The notes under the pieces: generated by a model | Seen by the model: only the letters and a program-made list of their open reading frames with translations | Databases searched by the model: none | Told to the model about the DNA's origin: nothing | Translations under genes and position numbers: made by a program | Shown here: piece after piece, positions 10,997 through 20,299 of the stretch | Layout: each line of letters begins with the position of its first letter | How positions within the stretch are numbered: position 1 is the stretch's first letter | Origin: Apostichopus japonicus | Taxonomy: Eukaryota; Echinodermata; Holothuroidea; Aspidochirotida; Stichopodidae | Length of the DNA stretch: 64,000 bases | Direction: 5' to 3' | Assembly (NCBI RefSeq): GCF_037975245.1 | Contig: NC_092574.1 | Span: forward strand, 2,079,001 to 2,143,000

Positions 10997-12112
10997 TTGC
11001 CTACAGGCTTCGCCCCTCTCTTGGCAATTACTCGCTACACGCCTGTTCGAATTTGTAAAGCAAATAGCAGATATAACATCATATCAGTGAGCATTGAATG
11101 CATGTTCCACGATGAACAGCCTCAAAAACTGTCTTTGTGTGTAGTCAAAGGCGTAGGAGCCCAATTGGATTTGGGGGCTGTAATGACTTGCCCGAAAAAA
11201 AGCCAACATTTTTCGCGCGCCAAGCGCGCGTTCAACATATCGATGCCAATATCATATAAGCAAGCATGGGTCATTACATTGCATGGCATCGTTTACCGTA
11301 CGGTCCGTGAAAGTTGCACAGTATACCGCCGGATGCTAATGTAAACAACGAAATGTCTTATGTAGATGGAGAAAAAGCATACAGATCCATTTATGTCAAA
11401 ACTCTCTTTTACAGTAGTAATGTCGGCCAAGCTTACAACTTTATTTTAATTACCAAGGAGATCATTTTTAAGCTATTCATTGCTATTTATTTTTCTTTCA
11501 GTAGGTGCCCGAAAAAAATAGTTGGGGGGGGGGGCTGCAGCCCCCGCCTCCTACGGGACCTACGCCTATGTGTGTAGTGTTCGGTTCGATATACCTGATA
11601 TCGGAAATATTTGGTATTTTTCATTCCCTTCAACCAAGTTTTATAATAGCCATTATAAGAGGTTTTAATATTTCTACACCAATAAATTAACTATGCCGGA
11701 ATTTTCAAAAATTTCCTCACCAACATTCTTCATCATACTTTCCTCTACTCGTGCAATTTTGACCTGTCTGTTAGGGGTTCCAGGAGGTTTTTCTATATTG
11801 GTTGTCCATAGATTGAATTTTGTGCAACATTATGGGTATGTTGAAAAGTGATTTTATTCACGAGAAATGTGAATTTTCAAATTCTCAACAAATAATGGGC
11901 TTAAAACCTTGAAAAGTGGGGCTTTCGGATATTGTGGGCCGTGACGTAGAATTACCTACAAAAGCAATGATCCATAGGACATGCAATGAGGTCGAACATG
12001 ATGTGTGACTGGTGACAATCTTCAAAAAGGTTATGGATAGAAAAAAAAACTTTTGGGAAATACTTGATTCTCAGGCAAAAGTGCACATCTGGTTGGTCAT
12101 TTTCAAGCCCGA

Positions 12113-12211
12113 GAAGTGCCATTTCCGGTGATCTGGGGGGGGGGGGTATTAAAACCAGAAATTTTCTTGTACGCTCCGCGCCAACTGATGGTGGCGCTCG
12201 GCTTAGATAGT
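12113..12211 (+). repeat. Shared subterminal module, copy 6 (in B)
   Basis: Begins GAAGTGCCATTTCCGGTGAT and ends GGCTTAGATAGT, 42 bp inside the right terminus of B. This is the same position as copy 2 in element A. Confidence 0.85.
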
Positions 12212-12504
12212 AATTCGCGCCCCCCGGGTTAGAAAATCCTGGATACGCGCCTGATAAAGATATGCATCGACGTAGTATATCGCTACGAAGACAGCATTTC
12301 AAACAACAACTTTTAATCCAACGGCATAAATTCATGTGACAACGTAATATAATATCATGCAACGAAGTGATGACGCGCTTCTACCTTTTCGGCTTTCCAT
12401 ATGTGGCATGGCCAGGCCGATAACGAGGAAACGCGGAAATCAATCAACCGAGTTCTGTAATACAGATACCTGGTTCGATTTTAACGGTTTCCGCGCTTTC
12501 CGCG

Positions 12505-12553
12505 CTTACCGCGTTATCGACCTTGCTATATAGCAGGTCGATAACGCGGTAAG
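12505..12553. repeat. 49-bp near-perfect palindrome
   Basis: The 19-bp arms CTTACCGCGTTATCGACCT and AGGTCGATAACGCGGTAAG are perfectly complementary. The 11-bp centre T-GCTATATAGC is itself palindromic except for one T. It could form a cruciform, or mark the head-to-head junction of two repeat copies. Confidence 0.9.
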
Positions 12554-12575
12554 CCAGGAATGTGAGGGGTTGTAG

Positions 12576-12872
12576 GCTTTTTTTTTTACTAAATGCAGGT
12601 CGAAAACGTGGAAATGTTTTTAACAAAGGCGGAACTAAAGGAGTTTGCTACGGGAGGGAAAAGAAGTGCTTTTGGCAGGCGCATTTCAGTCAATATGCGC
12701 TAGCAAAGTTGTTGGGAGGTGTGTTGAGGCTTTTTCACTAAATCCAGGTAGAAAACACGGAAGGCACGGTGAATATGTTTTCTGAGCGCAATACAGCCAA
12801 TATGCGCCAGGAGGGGTGCGGGAGAGGTAAAGGATTCTTTTTTACTAAATGCAGGTGGAAAACGCGGAAATG
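12576..12872 (+). repeat. Three direct copies of a ~38-bp motif
   Basis: Copies at 12576-12616, 12727-12764 and 12833-12872 share TTTTTACTAAATGCAGGT, then GAAAACGCGGAAATG or close variants. An inverted copy lies at 13791-13822 on the other side of the TA tract. A second motif, CAATATGCGC, occurs at 12691 and 12798 and inverted at about 13968. Together these make a loose foldback pattern around 12.5-14.0 kb. Confidence 0.7.
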
Positions 12873-12917
12873 TTATAGATATAAATGTTATATATATAAA
12901 TGTTATATATATTAATG

Positions 12918-12973
<56 letters not shown>

Positions 12974-12974
12974 G

Positions 12975-13006
<32 letters not shown>

Positions 13007-13018
13007 CATATACATATA

Positions 13019-13070
<52 letters not shown>

Positions 13071-13122
13071 TTATATCTGTATATGTTATATCTGTATATG
13101 TAAATATATATATATATATATA
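12872..13122. repeat. (TA)n microsatellite with ATGTTATA repeats at the edges
   Basis: A TA-rich tract of about 250 bp with TATG, TATC and AAATGTTATA variants. Confidence 0.95.
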
Positions 13123-13149
13123 GGTTTCGAACCTCTGGACATACAATTA

Positions 13150-13222
13150 GCGTCTGTAGCCTACTTAGTTAGGGTGTCCTCGTACAAAGCGGGAGGCCCG
13201 GGTTCGAATCCCGGTGGAGGCT
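13150..13222 (+). tRNA. tRNA-like sequence (possible tRNA-Cys(ACA) pseudogene or SINE head)
   Basis: The 73 nt fold as a cloverleaf. The acceptor stem GCGTCTG/TGGAGGC has one G-G mismatch and two wobbles. The D arm GCCT/GGGT has a 9-nt loop with an A-box-like TAGCCTACTTAGTTAGG. The anticodon arm TCCTC/GCGGG has one mismatch and loop GTACAAA. The variable loop is AGGC. The T arm CCGGG-TTCGAAT-CCCGG is perfect and gives a full B box. The loop would place ACA at positions 34-36. The mismatches, the unusual anticodon and the repeated sequence just downstream favour a tRNA-derived SINE or pseudogene over a working tRNA gene. Confidence 0.5.
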
Positions 13223-13268
13223 CTACTCAATATTACTTATTAGCTTACAGAACCGGTATTCTGCGAGA
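13220..13268 (+). repeat. Repeat body downstream of the tRNA-like head, copy 1
   Basis: Starts at the 3' end of the tRNA-like sequence with GCTCTACTCAATATTA and includes AGAACCGGTATTCTG. A second copy without the tRNA head lies at 13533-13571. Confidence 0.65.
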
Positions 13269-13532
13269 GCGTTAAAGTTACAGTTTGCCCACTCACAATG
13301 CGCCTTTACTTCTCTATAGCTCGCGTCTTCAAATGCTTCCTATACATACCCGAGAAGCTTAAAAGGATTTTAAGAAAGAAGAAAGTGTTGAAGTTTTAAC
13401 TATTATGTTAATGGTTTAGTTCTACGTGGTAATTTTATAAAATTTCCATTGTACCTCCTTTATAGTTTGTTATTTGAGATATCATAATGTAGAAAACACC
13501 CCTATTTTCGTCGGGTATGAAGTACTTATCAA

Positions 13533-13571
13533 GCTCTACTCAATATTAGCTTAAGAACCGGTATGCTGAGA
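13533..13571 (+). repeat. Repeat body, copy 2 (headless)
   Basis: GCTCTACTCAATATTAGC followed by AGAACCGGTATGCTG. It matches 13220-13268 apart from a 7-bp and a 1-bp gap. This supports a SINE-like family with one head-truncated copy, or a local duplication. Confidence 0.65.
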
Positions 13572-14045
13572 CTTATGCCATGGCGAAATACTTAAGCTCT
13601 GCTATTTATAGCCGACGTCACATTTTCTTTGATTAATGTCTGGAATAACTACCAAAATATACTCTAGTTTCGCCATTGTAGAAACCCCCTTCCCACCCGT
13701 TCCTGTCGAATATTTTCTAAAATGCGCCTATATAAAACACTTTTTCACCTCCCTTGACAAAATCCTAGTTTTGCAATTGTAAAACAAAATCCCGCGTTTT
13801 CCACCTGCACTTAGTGAAAATAGCTTCACGCATATTGAATGGGATGCTCCCAAAACACTTTTTCGCTTTGACTGCATTTAGAGAATTTCCGCCAATGAAA
13901 AAAAAAGATATTTCCGAGTTTTCGAGCTGCCTTAAGATAAAAAACCACAAACCCCAACCCCTTCTTGGCGCATATTGGCTCAAAATGCGCCCAAAACATT
14001 TTTTCCTTTTTGGTTCCTTGCCGAAGGCTCAAGGATCCTGCGATC
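13572..14045. other. Repeat-rich flank of the array, no gene seen
   Basis: Holds inverted copies of the CAGGTGGAAAACGCGG motif (13791-13822) and of the AATATGCGCC motif (13965-13980). The overlapping short frames have no recognisable domain. The flank ends at CGATCGTAAC, next to the GT-rich left edge of the array. Confidence 0.55.
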
Positions 14046-14132
14046 GTAACGTGTGTGTGTGCGTATGTGTGTGTGTGCTTTTGTTCTTCTTTTATTTTAT
14101 TTATTTTTCTTTCTTTCACGGTTAAACTTTTT

Positions 14133-17100
14133 GTGCGAATGTACAATACTCCAATTGGGGCACGGTATGCATTCATATCACATTGTTTTGGAACAATCTG
14201 GAACTGGAAGTATTATTTCGACCCAAGAATCACCAGGCTGGCGTGGTGGCCTGAACGGTTGGAAGACAGCACTGCGCGTCGGTGTTTGTTGTCAGGCTGT
14301 GTGAATCGCGCCGATCGGATGACAGACACTGCTTTGTTTATAATGGCATCGCCAAGGTGGAATTTTTACACGGGCCTAGGATCCCAATTCCGTATCCTCC
14401 CTTAGTTCGCAAAAGCATCCGGGAGATTACGTTTAGAGTCCGGCCTTCGGGCCAGAAGTGGGCTAGCTGACTTGCAATGGAGGGCTCACGTCGATTCGGA
14501 CTGGGTTGATGTTCAACGTTCAGTGAAACCATGGCCTCGATGAGGCGTAATCTCTTGTTAATTTTAGCTTTCTGTCTTCAATTTTATAATACAATAATTC
14601 AAATTAATTATTGACATTTTGCATTCATCTTTTTCTCGCTAAGTAATCACAATTTATTTAAGATTATATTGATGCTCATGTCTGCCTAGGTTCGATTCCA
14701 CGCCGAAGCACTATTTTATATAATTTTTTTTTTTTTTTTTTTTTTGGGGGGGGGGGGGGTTGTTGTTAATATCTGCATGTACATGCATGGTGTTTTAAAT
14801 TTGTTTTGCTTTGTTTGTTTGTCTGTCTGTTTTTTTTTTTTTAGGGGGGGGGTGGGGGTTGTTTCTATTTGGTATATTGTTTCGCGTAAACGAAGTAGGT
14901 CATTGCAATATTTTGCACAACTTGTACTTAGAAACCAATCGGAACTTAAGACCTGAGTAGTAAATTTGATTTCTGTCTCGCTCGTCGCCTTTCACTGGAA
15001 ATTTTAATGAAAGTATACATAAGGACGAAAATTGTACCTGCAAAAAGAAATGCTTCTTTTGTACAGTGTAAGGCCACCGCGACATCTTTTCTGACAATCT
15101 TGATAATATTTGTTCTTCGGGAATGTTGTGTCATTACTTAGCCTTTATATTATAAACCGTTAAGTGTGGAAACAGCTATGCTCCTGTTAGAACAACTTCA
15201 CATTTCTTAAATGCTGATTTACTGAGGCAGGCGTTTGAAAGACAGTGTGATACAAACAGGTACGGTAACGTTATAAACAATGCCACGAGCTCTCCGTGCA
15301 TTAACAACGATCGAAACGTGCGGTATTCATGACGGTACACAAAGCAGATAATGCGAATACAGCAGACTTAGCCGAGAACTAAACCTAGTAGCGCGGAGGA
15401 TTTAATTATGACATACTAGGACTTTCTACCGGTAAACTTTACTCATTGTCGAATAAATCTATCTAATTTCTACCTTATCTAGCTTTTACTCTGTATTTAA
15501 CGTATTATGACCAAAGCAAATATGAAATTCACGACAATTCCATGGGACTTGTATATTCATTTAAAATAGCTCCGTTTTGAATCTAAAATCTAACGCTCCA
15601 TTGCTATGGTAACATCGTGAATAATAGCCCTGCCGCTAATGGATAGATGACATGTAGAAGATGGCCATCGATGGCGCTCTCAACTTCTCGTGCCACGTCT
15701 GGCACCTACAAGAAGTAACCGACATATTACTGGCGCAATCCCGACCGAACGTATTTTAACTCTCCTACAGACTTTTCTACACTGATCCCAGAAAGCATTA
15801 AGTGCCGTCAAAATGCCTCAGTTGCTCATAGGTACATATCCATGACGTAACACTGTTCTCGTTGTGCATAAAACTGTTGTCAAAAGTAAGGCATATATAC
15901 TGATAGGCCTAGACTAGGTATACGTTGCAGACTATGCATAGGCTAACTTCACAGACAGACATACATGCATACAGACAACTTCAGATAATGTAAAATATCA
16001 CTAACCGTAATCACGTTATGTTTACGATGTCTTGAAATGTCGTCCTTTTCTTCTCTGCAACCCCGGGCCGTCATTGTAGTCGTTCGAACAACTAAATTAA
16101 GGCGAGGAACTACGTCAAGATATATCCAACGTCTAGACCACACTGCTTGCAATGAAGAGAGCACTGCCTAGTACAGTACGTGTTGATATGGACGCCTACA
16201 AAATGACAACAAATATTTTCCATTGAAAATCCACTGTGTGTGAATGGTATAGTAAACACTCGTATATAGATCAACGCACACGCGCGCACGGAGGTATTAT
16301 GTACGTACAGCATGCAATGCAGACAAATATTTCGGAGCGCGCGCTTCTGATTTTGTGCTGAATATTCTTGTGAGCGCTCTTGTATAACTGTTTGCATGTG
16401 CGCACGGACAAGATAGACGTCAGATTATCACGCTGTAGCTACTAAACCTTTACTTGCATGTGTACAGCAGTAGACTACTGTGATGGTTGCATGCGGCAGT
16501 TTAATTGTGTGTGCACAATATGTCAGCATTGTACGGTGGCTTAATAAGGACATAGGAAAGAAAAACAGTGTCCCCAAATCTCACAATGTTGTCTTTTTAT
16601 CTCAAAATATTGCCTCTTTTTTTTTCCCCTTTAAAATTTGGACTTTAAAAGATCCATCGGGAGCTTTCTATTTTATAGCTGTTGTAAGTGTCATACCAGA
16701 AGTAATCGTTCCATTATCTTACACACTATAAGTCCGTCACGTTTTGGGTCCGCTAAAGTATAGCTAGAAGTTGTCAACTGACATATCAGACCCCCCCCCA
16801 TTCCCCCGTTGATATCTGAGGGCTTGGCCTGTCAGGGTGCATGCGCATTTCTATATCATGACGCAGTTTAGACTTTGGGCTAGAAGAGGAGCAAGTTAAG
16901 CACACTGAACCGTCTGCTCGCACGGAGAAACATATCCAGATTTAAACACAGAATTTATGAAATGCTCTGTGTCACCTCCAATCCTCCTTATTTGCACATC
17001 ATCTCTACTTTGATTTATGTGCTTCCACATCAAGGCATTCAAAACGATCGTGGTGACTGGAAATATGCCAAAACAAGCACTGCGTTAAGTCATTTTACGT

Positions 17101-17219
17101 CTTGTGTGTGTATGTGTGTGTGCTTTTAATTTACTTGTCTTTTCGTGTGTTTTTTTGTTGTTTTTTTCGTGTTTTTGTTTTTTTGTTTTTCGTGTTTCTT
17201 CTTTCACGGTTAAACTTTT
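14133..17219 (+). repeat. Array unit 1 (edge unit, most diverged)
   Basis: 3087 bp. It carries private differences clustered at 16110-16250: GGAACTACG for GGAACGACG, GAGAGCACTGCCTAG for GAGAGAACTGCCCAG, and TGAATGGTA for TGACGGTA. Its upstream T-rich leader (14046-14132) also differs from the internal leaders. The T/G tract is T22G14. Confidence 0.95.
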
Positions 17220-17650
17220 GTGCGAATGTACAATACTCCAATTGGGGCACGGTATGCATTCATATCACATTGTTTTGGAACAATCTGGAACTGGAAGTAT
17301 TATTTCGACCCAAGAATCACCAGGCTGGCGTGGTGGCCTGAACGGTTAGAAGACAGCACTGCGCGTCGGTGTTTGTTGTCAGGCTGTGTGAATCGCGCCG
17401 ATCGGATGACAGACACTGCTTTGTTTATAATGGCATCGCCAAGGTGGAATTTTTACACGGGCCTAGGATCCCAATTCCGTATCCTCCCTTAGTTCGCAAA
17501 AGCATCCGGGAGATTACGTTTAGAGTCCGGCCTTCGGGCCAGAAGTGGGCTAGCTGACTTGCAATGGAGGGCTCACGTCGATTCGGACTGGGTTGATGTT
17601 CAACGTTCAGTGAAACCATGGCCTCGATGAGGCGTAATCTCTTGTTAATT
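17220..17650 (+). ncRNA. Candidate structured RNA block (present in every unit)
   Basis: This ~430-bp block is GC-richer than the rest of the unit. It lies between a T-rich leader and TTTTAGC just downstream. On the plus strand it can fold into non-conflicting helices. These are ATTGTT-TTGG-AACAAT (17269-17284), CAGGC/GCCTG (17321-17340), a 14-bp helix with four G-U pairs (17367-17380 with 17405-17418) and a closing 11-bp stem CGGGAGATTAC/GTAATCTCTTG (17507-17517 with 17634-17644). Inside the closing stem are AGTCCG/CGGACT, GCC-TTCG-GGC, GTGGGCT/GGCTCAC, GTTGA-TGT-TCAAC and GCCTC-GAT-GAGGC, the last stacked directly on the closing stem. I recognise no known RNA family. Random sequence also folds, and no transcript evidence is available, so this is a hypothesis. 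Confidence 0.3.
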
Positions 17651-17775
17651 TTAGCTTTCTGTCTTCAATTTTATAATACAATAATTCAAATTAATTATTG
17701 ACATTTTGCATTCATCTTTTTCTCGCTAAGTAATCACAATTTATTTAAGATTATATTGATGCTCATGTCTGCCTA

Positions 17776-17786
17776 GGTTCGATTCC
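17776..17786 (+). promoter_or_regulatory. Perfect Pol III B-box match
   Basis: GGTTCGATTCC fits the B-box consensus GGTTCGANTCC. It stands 25 bp upstream of a T19 run that could terminate Pol III. A weak A-box-like TCGCTAAGTAA lies about 53 bp upstream. The T-stem around the box is poor (3 of 5 pairs), so this is not an intact tRNA. Each complete unit has the box; units 4, 5 and 9 carry A instead of T at the degenerate position. Confidence 0.35.
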
Positions 17787-17810
17787 ACGCCGAAGCACTA
17801 TTTTATATAA

Positions 17811-17841
17811 TTTTTTTTTTTTTTTTTTTGGGGGGGGGGGG
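17811..17841 (+). repeat. T(n)G(n) homopolymer junction, variable between units
   Basis: T19 followed directly by G12 in this unit. Across units the T run is 16-27 and the G run 7-15. In units 15 and 16 the G run is interrupted by one A. A second junction, T11G9-T-G5, lies at 17912-17937. Confidence 0.95.
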
Positions 17842-17922
17842 CTGTTGTTAATATCTGCATGTACATGCATGGTGTTTTAAATTTGTTTTGCTTTGTTTGT
17901 TTGTCTGTCTGTTTTTTTTTTT

Positions 17923-17937
17923 GGGGGGGGGTGGGGG
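17923..17937 (+). other. G-quadruplex-capable tract
   Basis: G9-T-G5 on the plus strand, present with small length changes in every complete unit. The C-rich tract C10-ATT-C5 (19869-19886) gives a similar motif on the minus strand about 2 kb away. Confidence 0.5.
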
Positions 17938-20299
17938 TTGTTTCTATTTGGTATATTGTTTCGCGTAAACGAAGTAGGTCATTGCAATATTTTGCACAAC
18001 TTGTACTTAGAAACCAATCGGAACTTAAGACCTGAGTAGTAAATTTGATTTCTGTCTCGCTCGTCGCCTTTCACTGGAAATTTTAATGAAAGTATACATA
18101 AGGACGAAAATTGTACCTGCAAAAAGAAATGCTTCTTTTGTACAGTGTAAGGCCACCGCGACATCTTTTCTGACAATCTTGATAATATTTGTTCTTCGGG
18201 AATGTTGTGTCATTACTTAGCCTTTATATTATAAACCGTTAAGTGTGGAAACAGCTATGCTCCTGTTAGAACAACTTCACATTTCTTAAATGCTGATTTA
18301 CTGAGGCAGGCGTTTGAAAGACAGTGTGATACAAACAGGTACGGTAACGTTATAAACAATGCCACGAGCTCTCCGTGCATTAACAACGATCGAAACGTGC
18401 GGTATTCATGACGGTACACAAAGCAGATAATGCGAATACAGCAGACTTAGCCGAGAACTAAACCTAGTAGCGCGGAGGATTTAATTATGACATACTAGGA
18501 CTTTCTACCGGTAAACTTTACTCATTGTCGAATAAATCTATCTAATTTCTACCTTATCTAGCTTTTACTCTGTATTTAACGTATTATGACCAAAGCAAAT
18601 ATGAAATTCACGACAATTCCATGGGACTTGTATATTCATTTAAAATAGCTCCGTTTTGAATCTAAAATCTAACGCTCCATTGCTATGGTAACATCGTGAA
18701 TAATAGCCCTGCCGCTAATGGATAGATGACATGTAGAAGATGGCCATCGATGGCGCTCTCAACTTCTCGTGCCACGTCTGGCACCTACAAGAAGTAACCG
18801 ACATATTACTGGCGCAATCCCGACCGAACGTATTTTAACTCTCCTACAGACTTTTCTACACTGATCCCAGAAAGCATTAAGTGCCGTCAAAATGCCTCAG
18901 TTGCTCATAGGTACATATCCATGACGTAACACTGTTCTCGTTGTGCATAAAACTGTTGTCAAAAGTAAGGCATATATACTGATAGGCCTAGACTAGGTAT
19001 ACGTTGCAGACTATGCATAGGCTAACTTCACAGACAGACATACATGCATACAGACAACTTCAGATAATGTAAAATATCACTAACCGTAATCACGTTATGT
19101 TTACGATGTCTTGAAATGTCGTCCTTTTCTTCTCTGCAACCCCGGGCCGTCATTGTAGTCGTTCGAACAACTAAATTAAGGCGAGGAACGACGTCAAGAT
19201 ATATCCAACGTCTAGACCACACTGCTTGCAACGAAGAGAGAACTGCCCAGTACAGTACGTGTTGATATGGACGCCTACAAAATGACAACAAATATTTTCC
19301 ATTGAAAATCCACTGTGTGTGACGGTATAGTAAACACTCGTATATAGATCAACGCACACGCGCGCACGGAGGTATTATGTACGTACAGCATGCAATGCAG
19401 ACAAATATTTCGGAGCGCGCGCTTCTGATTTTGTGCTGAATATTCTTGTGAGCGCTCTTGTATAACTGTTTGCATGTGCGCACGGACAAGATAGACGTCA
19501 GATTATCACGCTGTAGCTACTAAACCTTTACTTGCATGTGTACAGCAGTAGACTACTGTGATGGTTGCATGCGGCAGTTTAATTGTGTGTGCACAATATG
19601 TCAGCATTGTACGGTGGCTTAATAAGGACATAGGAAAGAAAAACAGTGTCCCCAAATCTCACAATGTTGTCTTTTTATCTCAAAATATTGCCTCTTTTTT
19701 TTTCCCCTTTAAAATTTGGACTTTAAAAGATCCATCGGGAGCTTTCTATTTTATAGCTGTTGTAAGTGTCATACCAGAAGTAATCGTTCCATTATCTTAC
19801 ACACTATAAGTCCGTCACGTTTTGGGTCCGCTAAAGTATAGCTAGAAGTTGTCAACTGACATATCAGACCCCCCCCCCATTCCCCCGTTGATATCTGAGG
19901 GCTTGGCCTGTCAGGGTGCATGCGCATTTCTATATCATGACGCAGTTTAGACTTTGGGCTAGAAGAGGAGCAAGTTAAGCACACTGAACCGTCTGCTCGC
20001 ACGGAGAAACATATCCAGATTTAAACACAGAATTTATGAAATGCTCTGTGTCACCTCCAATCCTCCTTATTTGCACATCATCTCTACTTTGATTTATGTG
20101 CTTCCACATCAAGGCATTCAAAACGATCGTGGTGACTGGAAATATGCCAAAACAAGCACTGCGTTAAGTCATTTTACGTCTTGTGTGTGTATGTGTGTGT
20201 GCTTTTAATTTACTTGTCTTTTCGTGTGTTTTTTTGTTGTTTTTTTTCGTGTTTTTGTTTTTTTGTTTTTCGTGTTTCTTCTTTCACGGTTAAACTTTT

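Larger units (their letters stand above)
10311..12253. mobile_element. Non-autonomous TIR transposon B, 1.9 kb
   Basis: The ends are CAGGTGCGTATCCAGG and CCTGGATACGCGCCTG, an inverted repeat with one difference. It is flanked by the 5-bp direct repeat ATAAA (10306-10310 and 12254-12258). It is a longer relative of element A: the GA-rich block (10361-10515), the CCCTATTATATACACATG segment, the TATTGGTTGTCCATAGAT segment and the terminal module all occur in the same order. About 210 bp near 10906-11114 are absent from A. It has two copies of the shared module. No transposase domain is seen, and the Lys/Glu-rich frame over the GA-rich block is an artefact. Confidence 0.78.
17220..20299 (+). repeat. 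Array unit 2 (used here as reference)
   Basis: 3080 bp. The T/G tract is T19G12. A private G-to-A change at 17348 alters GGTTGGAAG to GGTTAGAAG. Positions for the sub-features of the unit are given in this copy. Confidence 0.95.

Noticed and set aside
12444-12626. 60-codon minus-strand frame near the palindrome
   Set aside because: It runs through the palindrome and the CGCGG repeats and has no domain or splice context.
13150-13222. Functional tRNA-Cys gene
   Set aside because: Mismatches in the acceptor and anticodon stems, an ACA anticodon rarely used for Cys, and a repeated downstream body favour a SINE or pseudogene. It is kept only as a tRNA-like sequence.
17220-17557. Plus-strand frames of 62-96 codons at the start of each array unit
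   Set aside because: Three overlapping frames and one minus-strand frame coexist in a GC-richer block. They start on GTG or low-complexity T-rich sequence, and near-identity between units gives no information on coding constraint. No family is recognised.
17524-17644. Telomerase RNA
   Set aside because: No CCCTAA-type template stretch is found in the candidate RNA block.
19558-19809. 83-codon plus-strand frame repeated in many units
   Set aside because: It crosses a T8-9/C4-5 homopolymer whose length varies between units, and it has no recognisable domain. Chance is sufficient.
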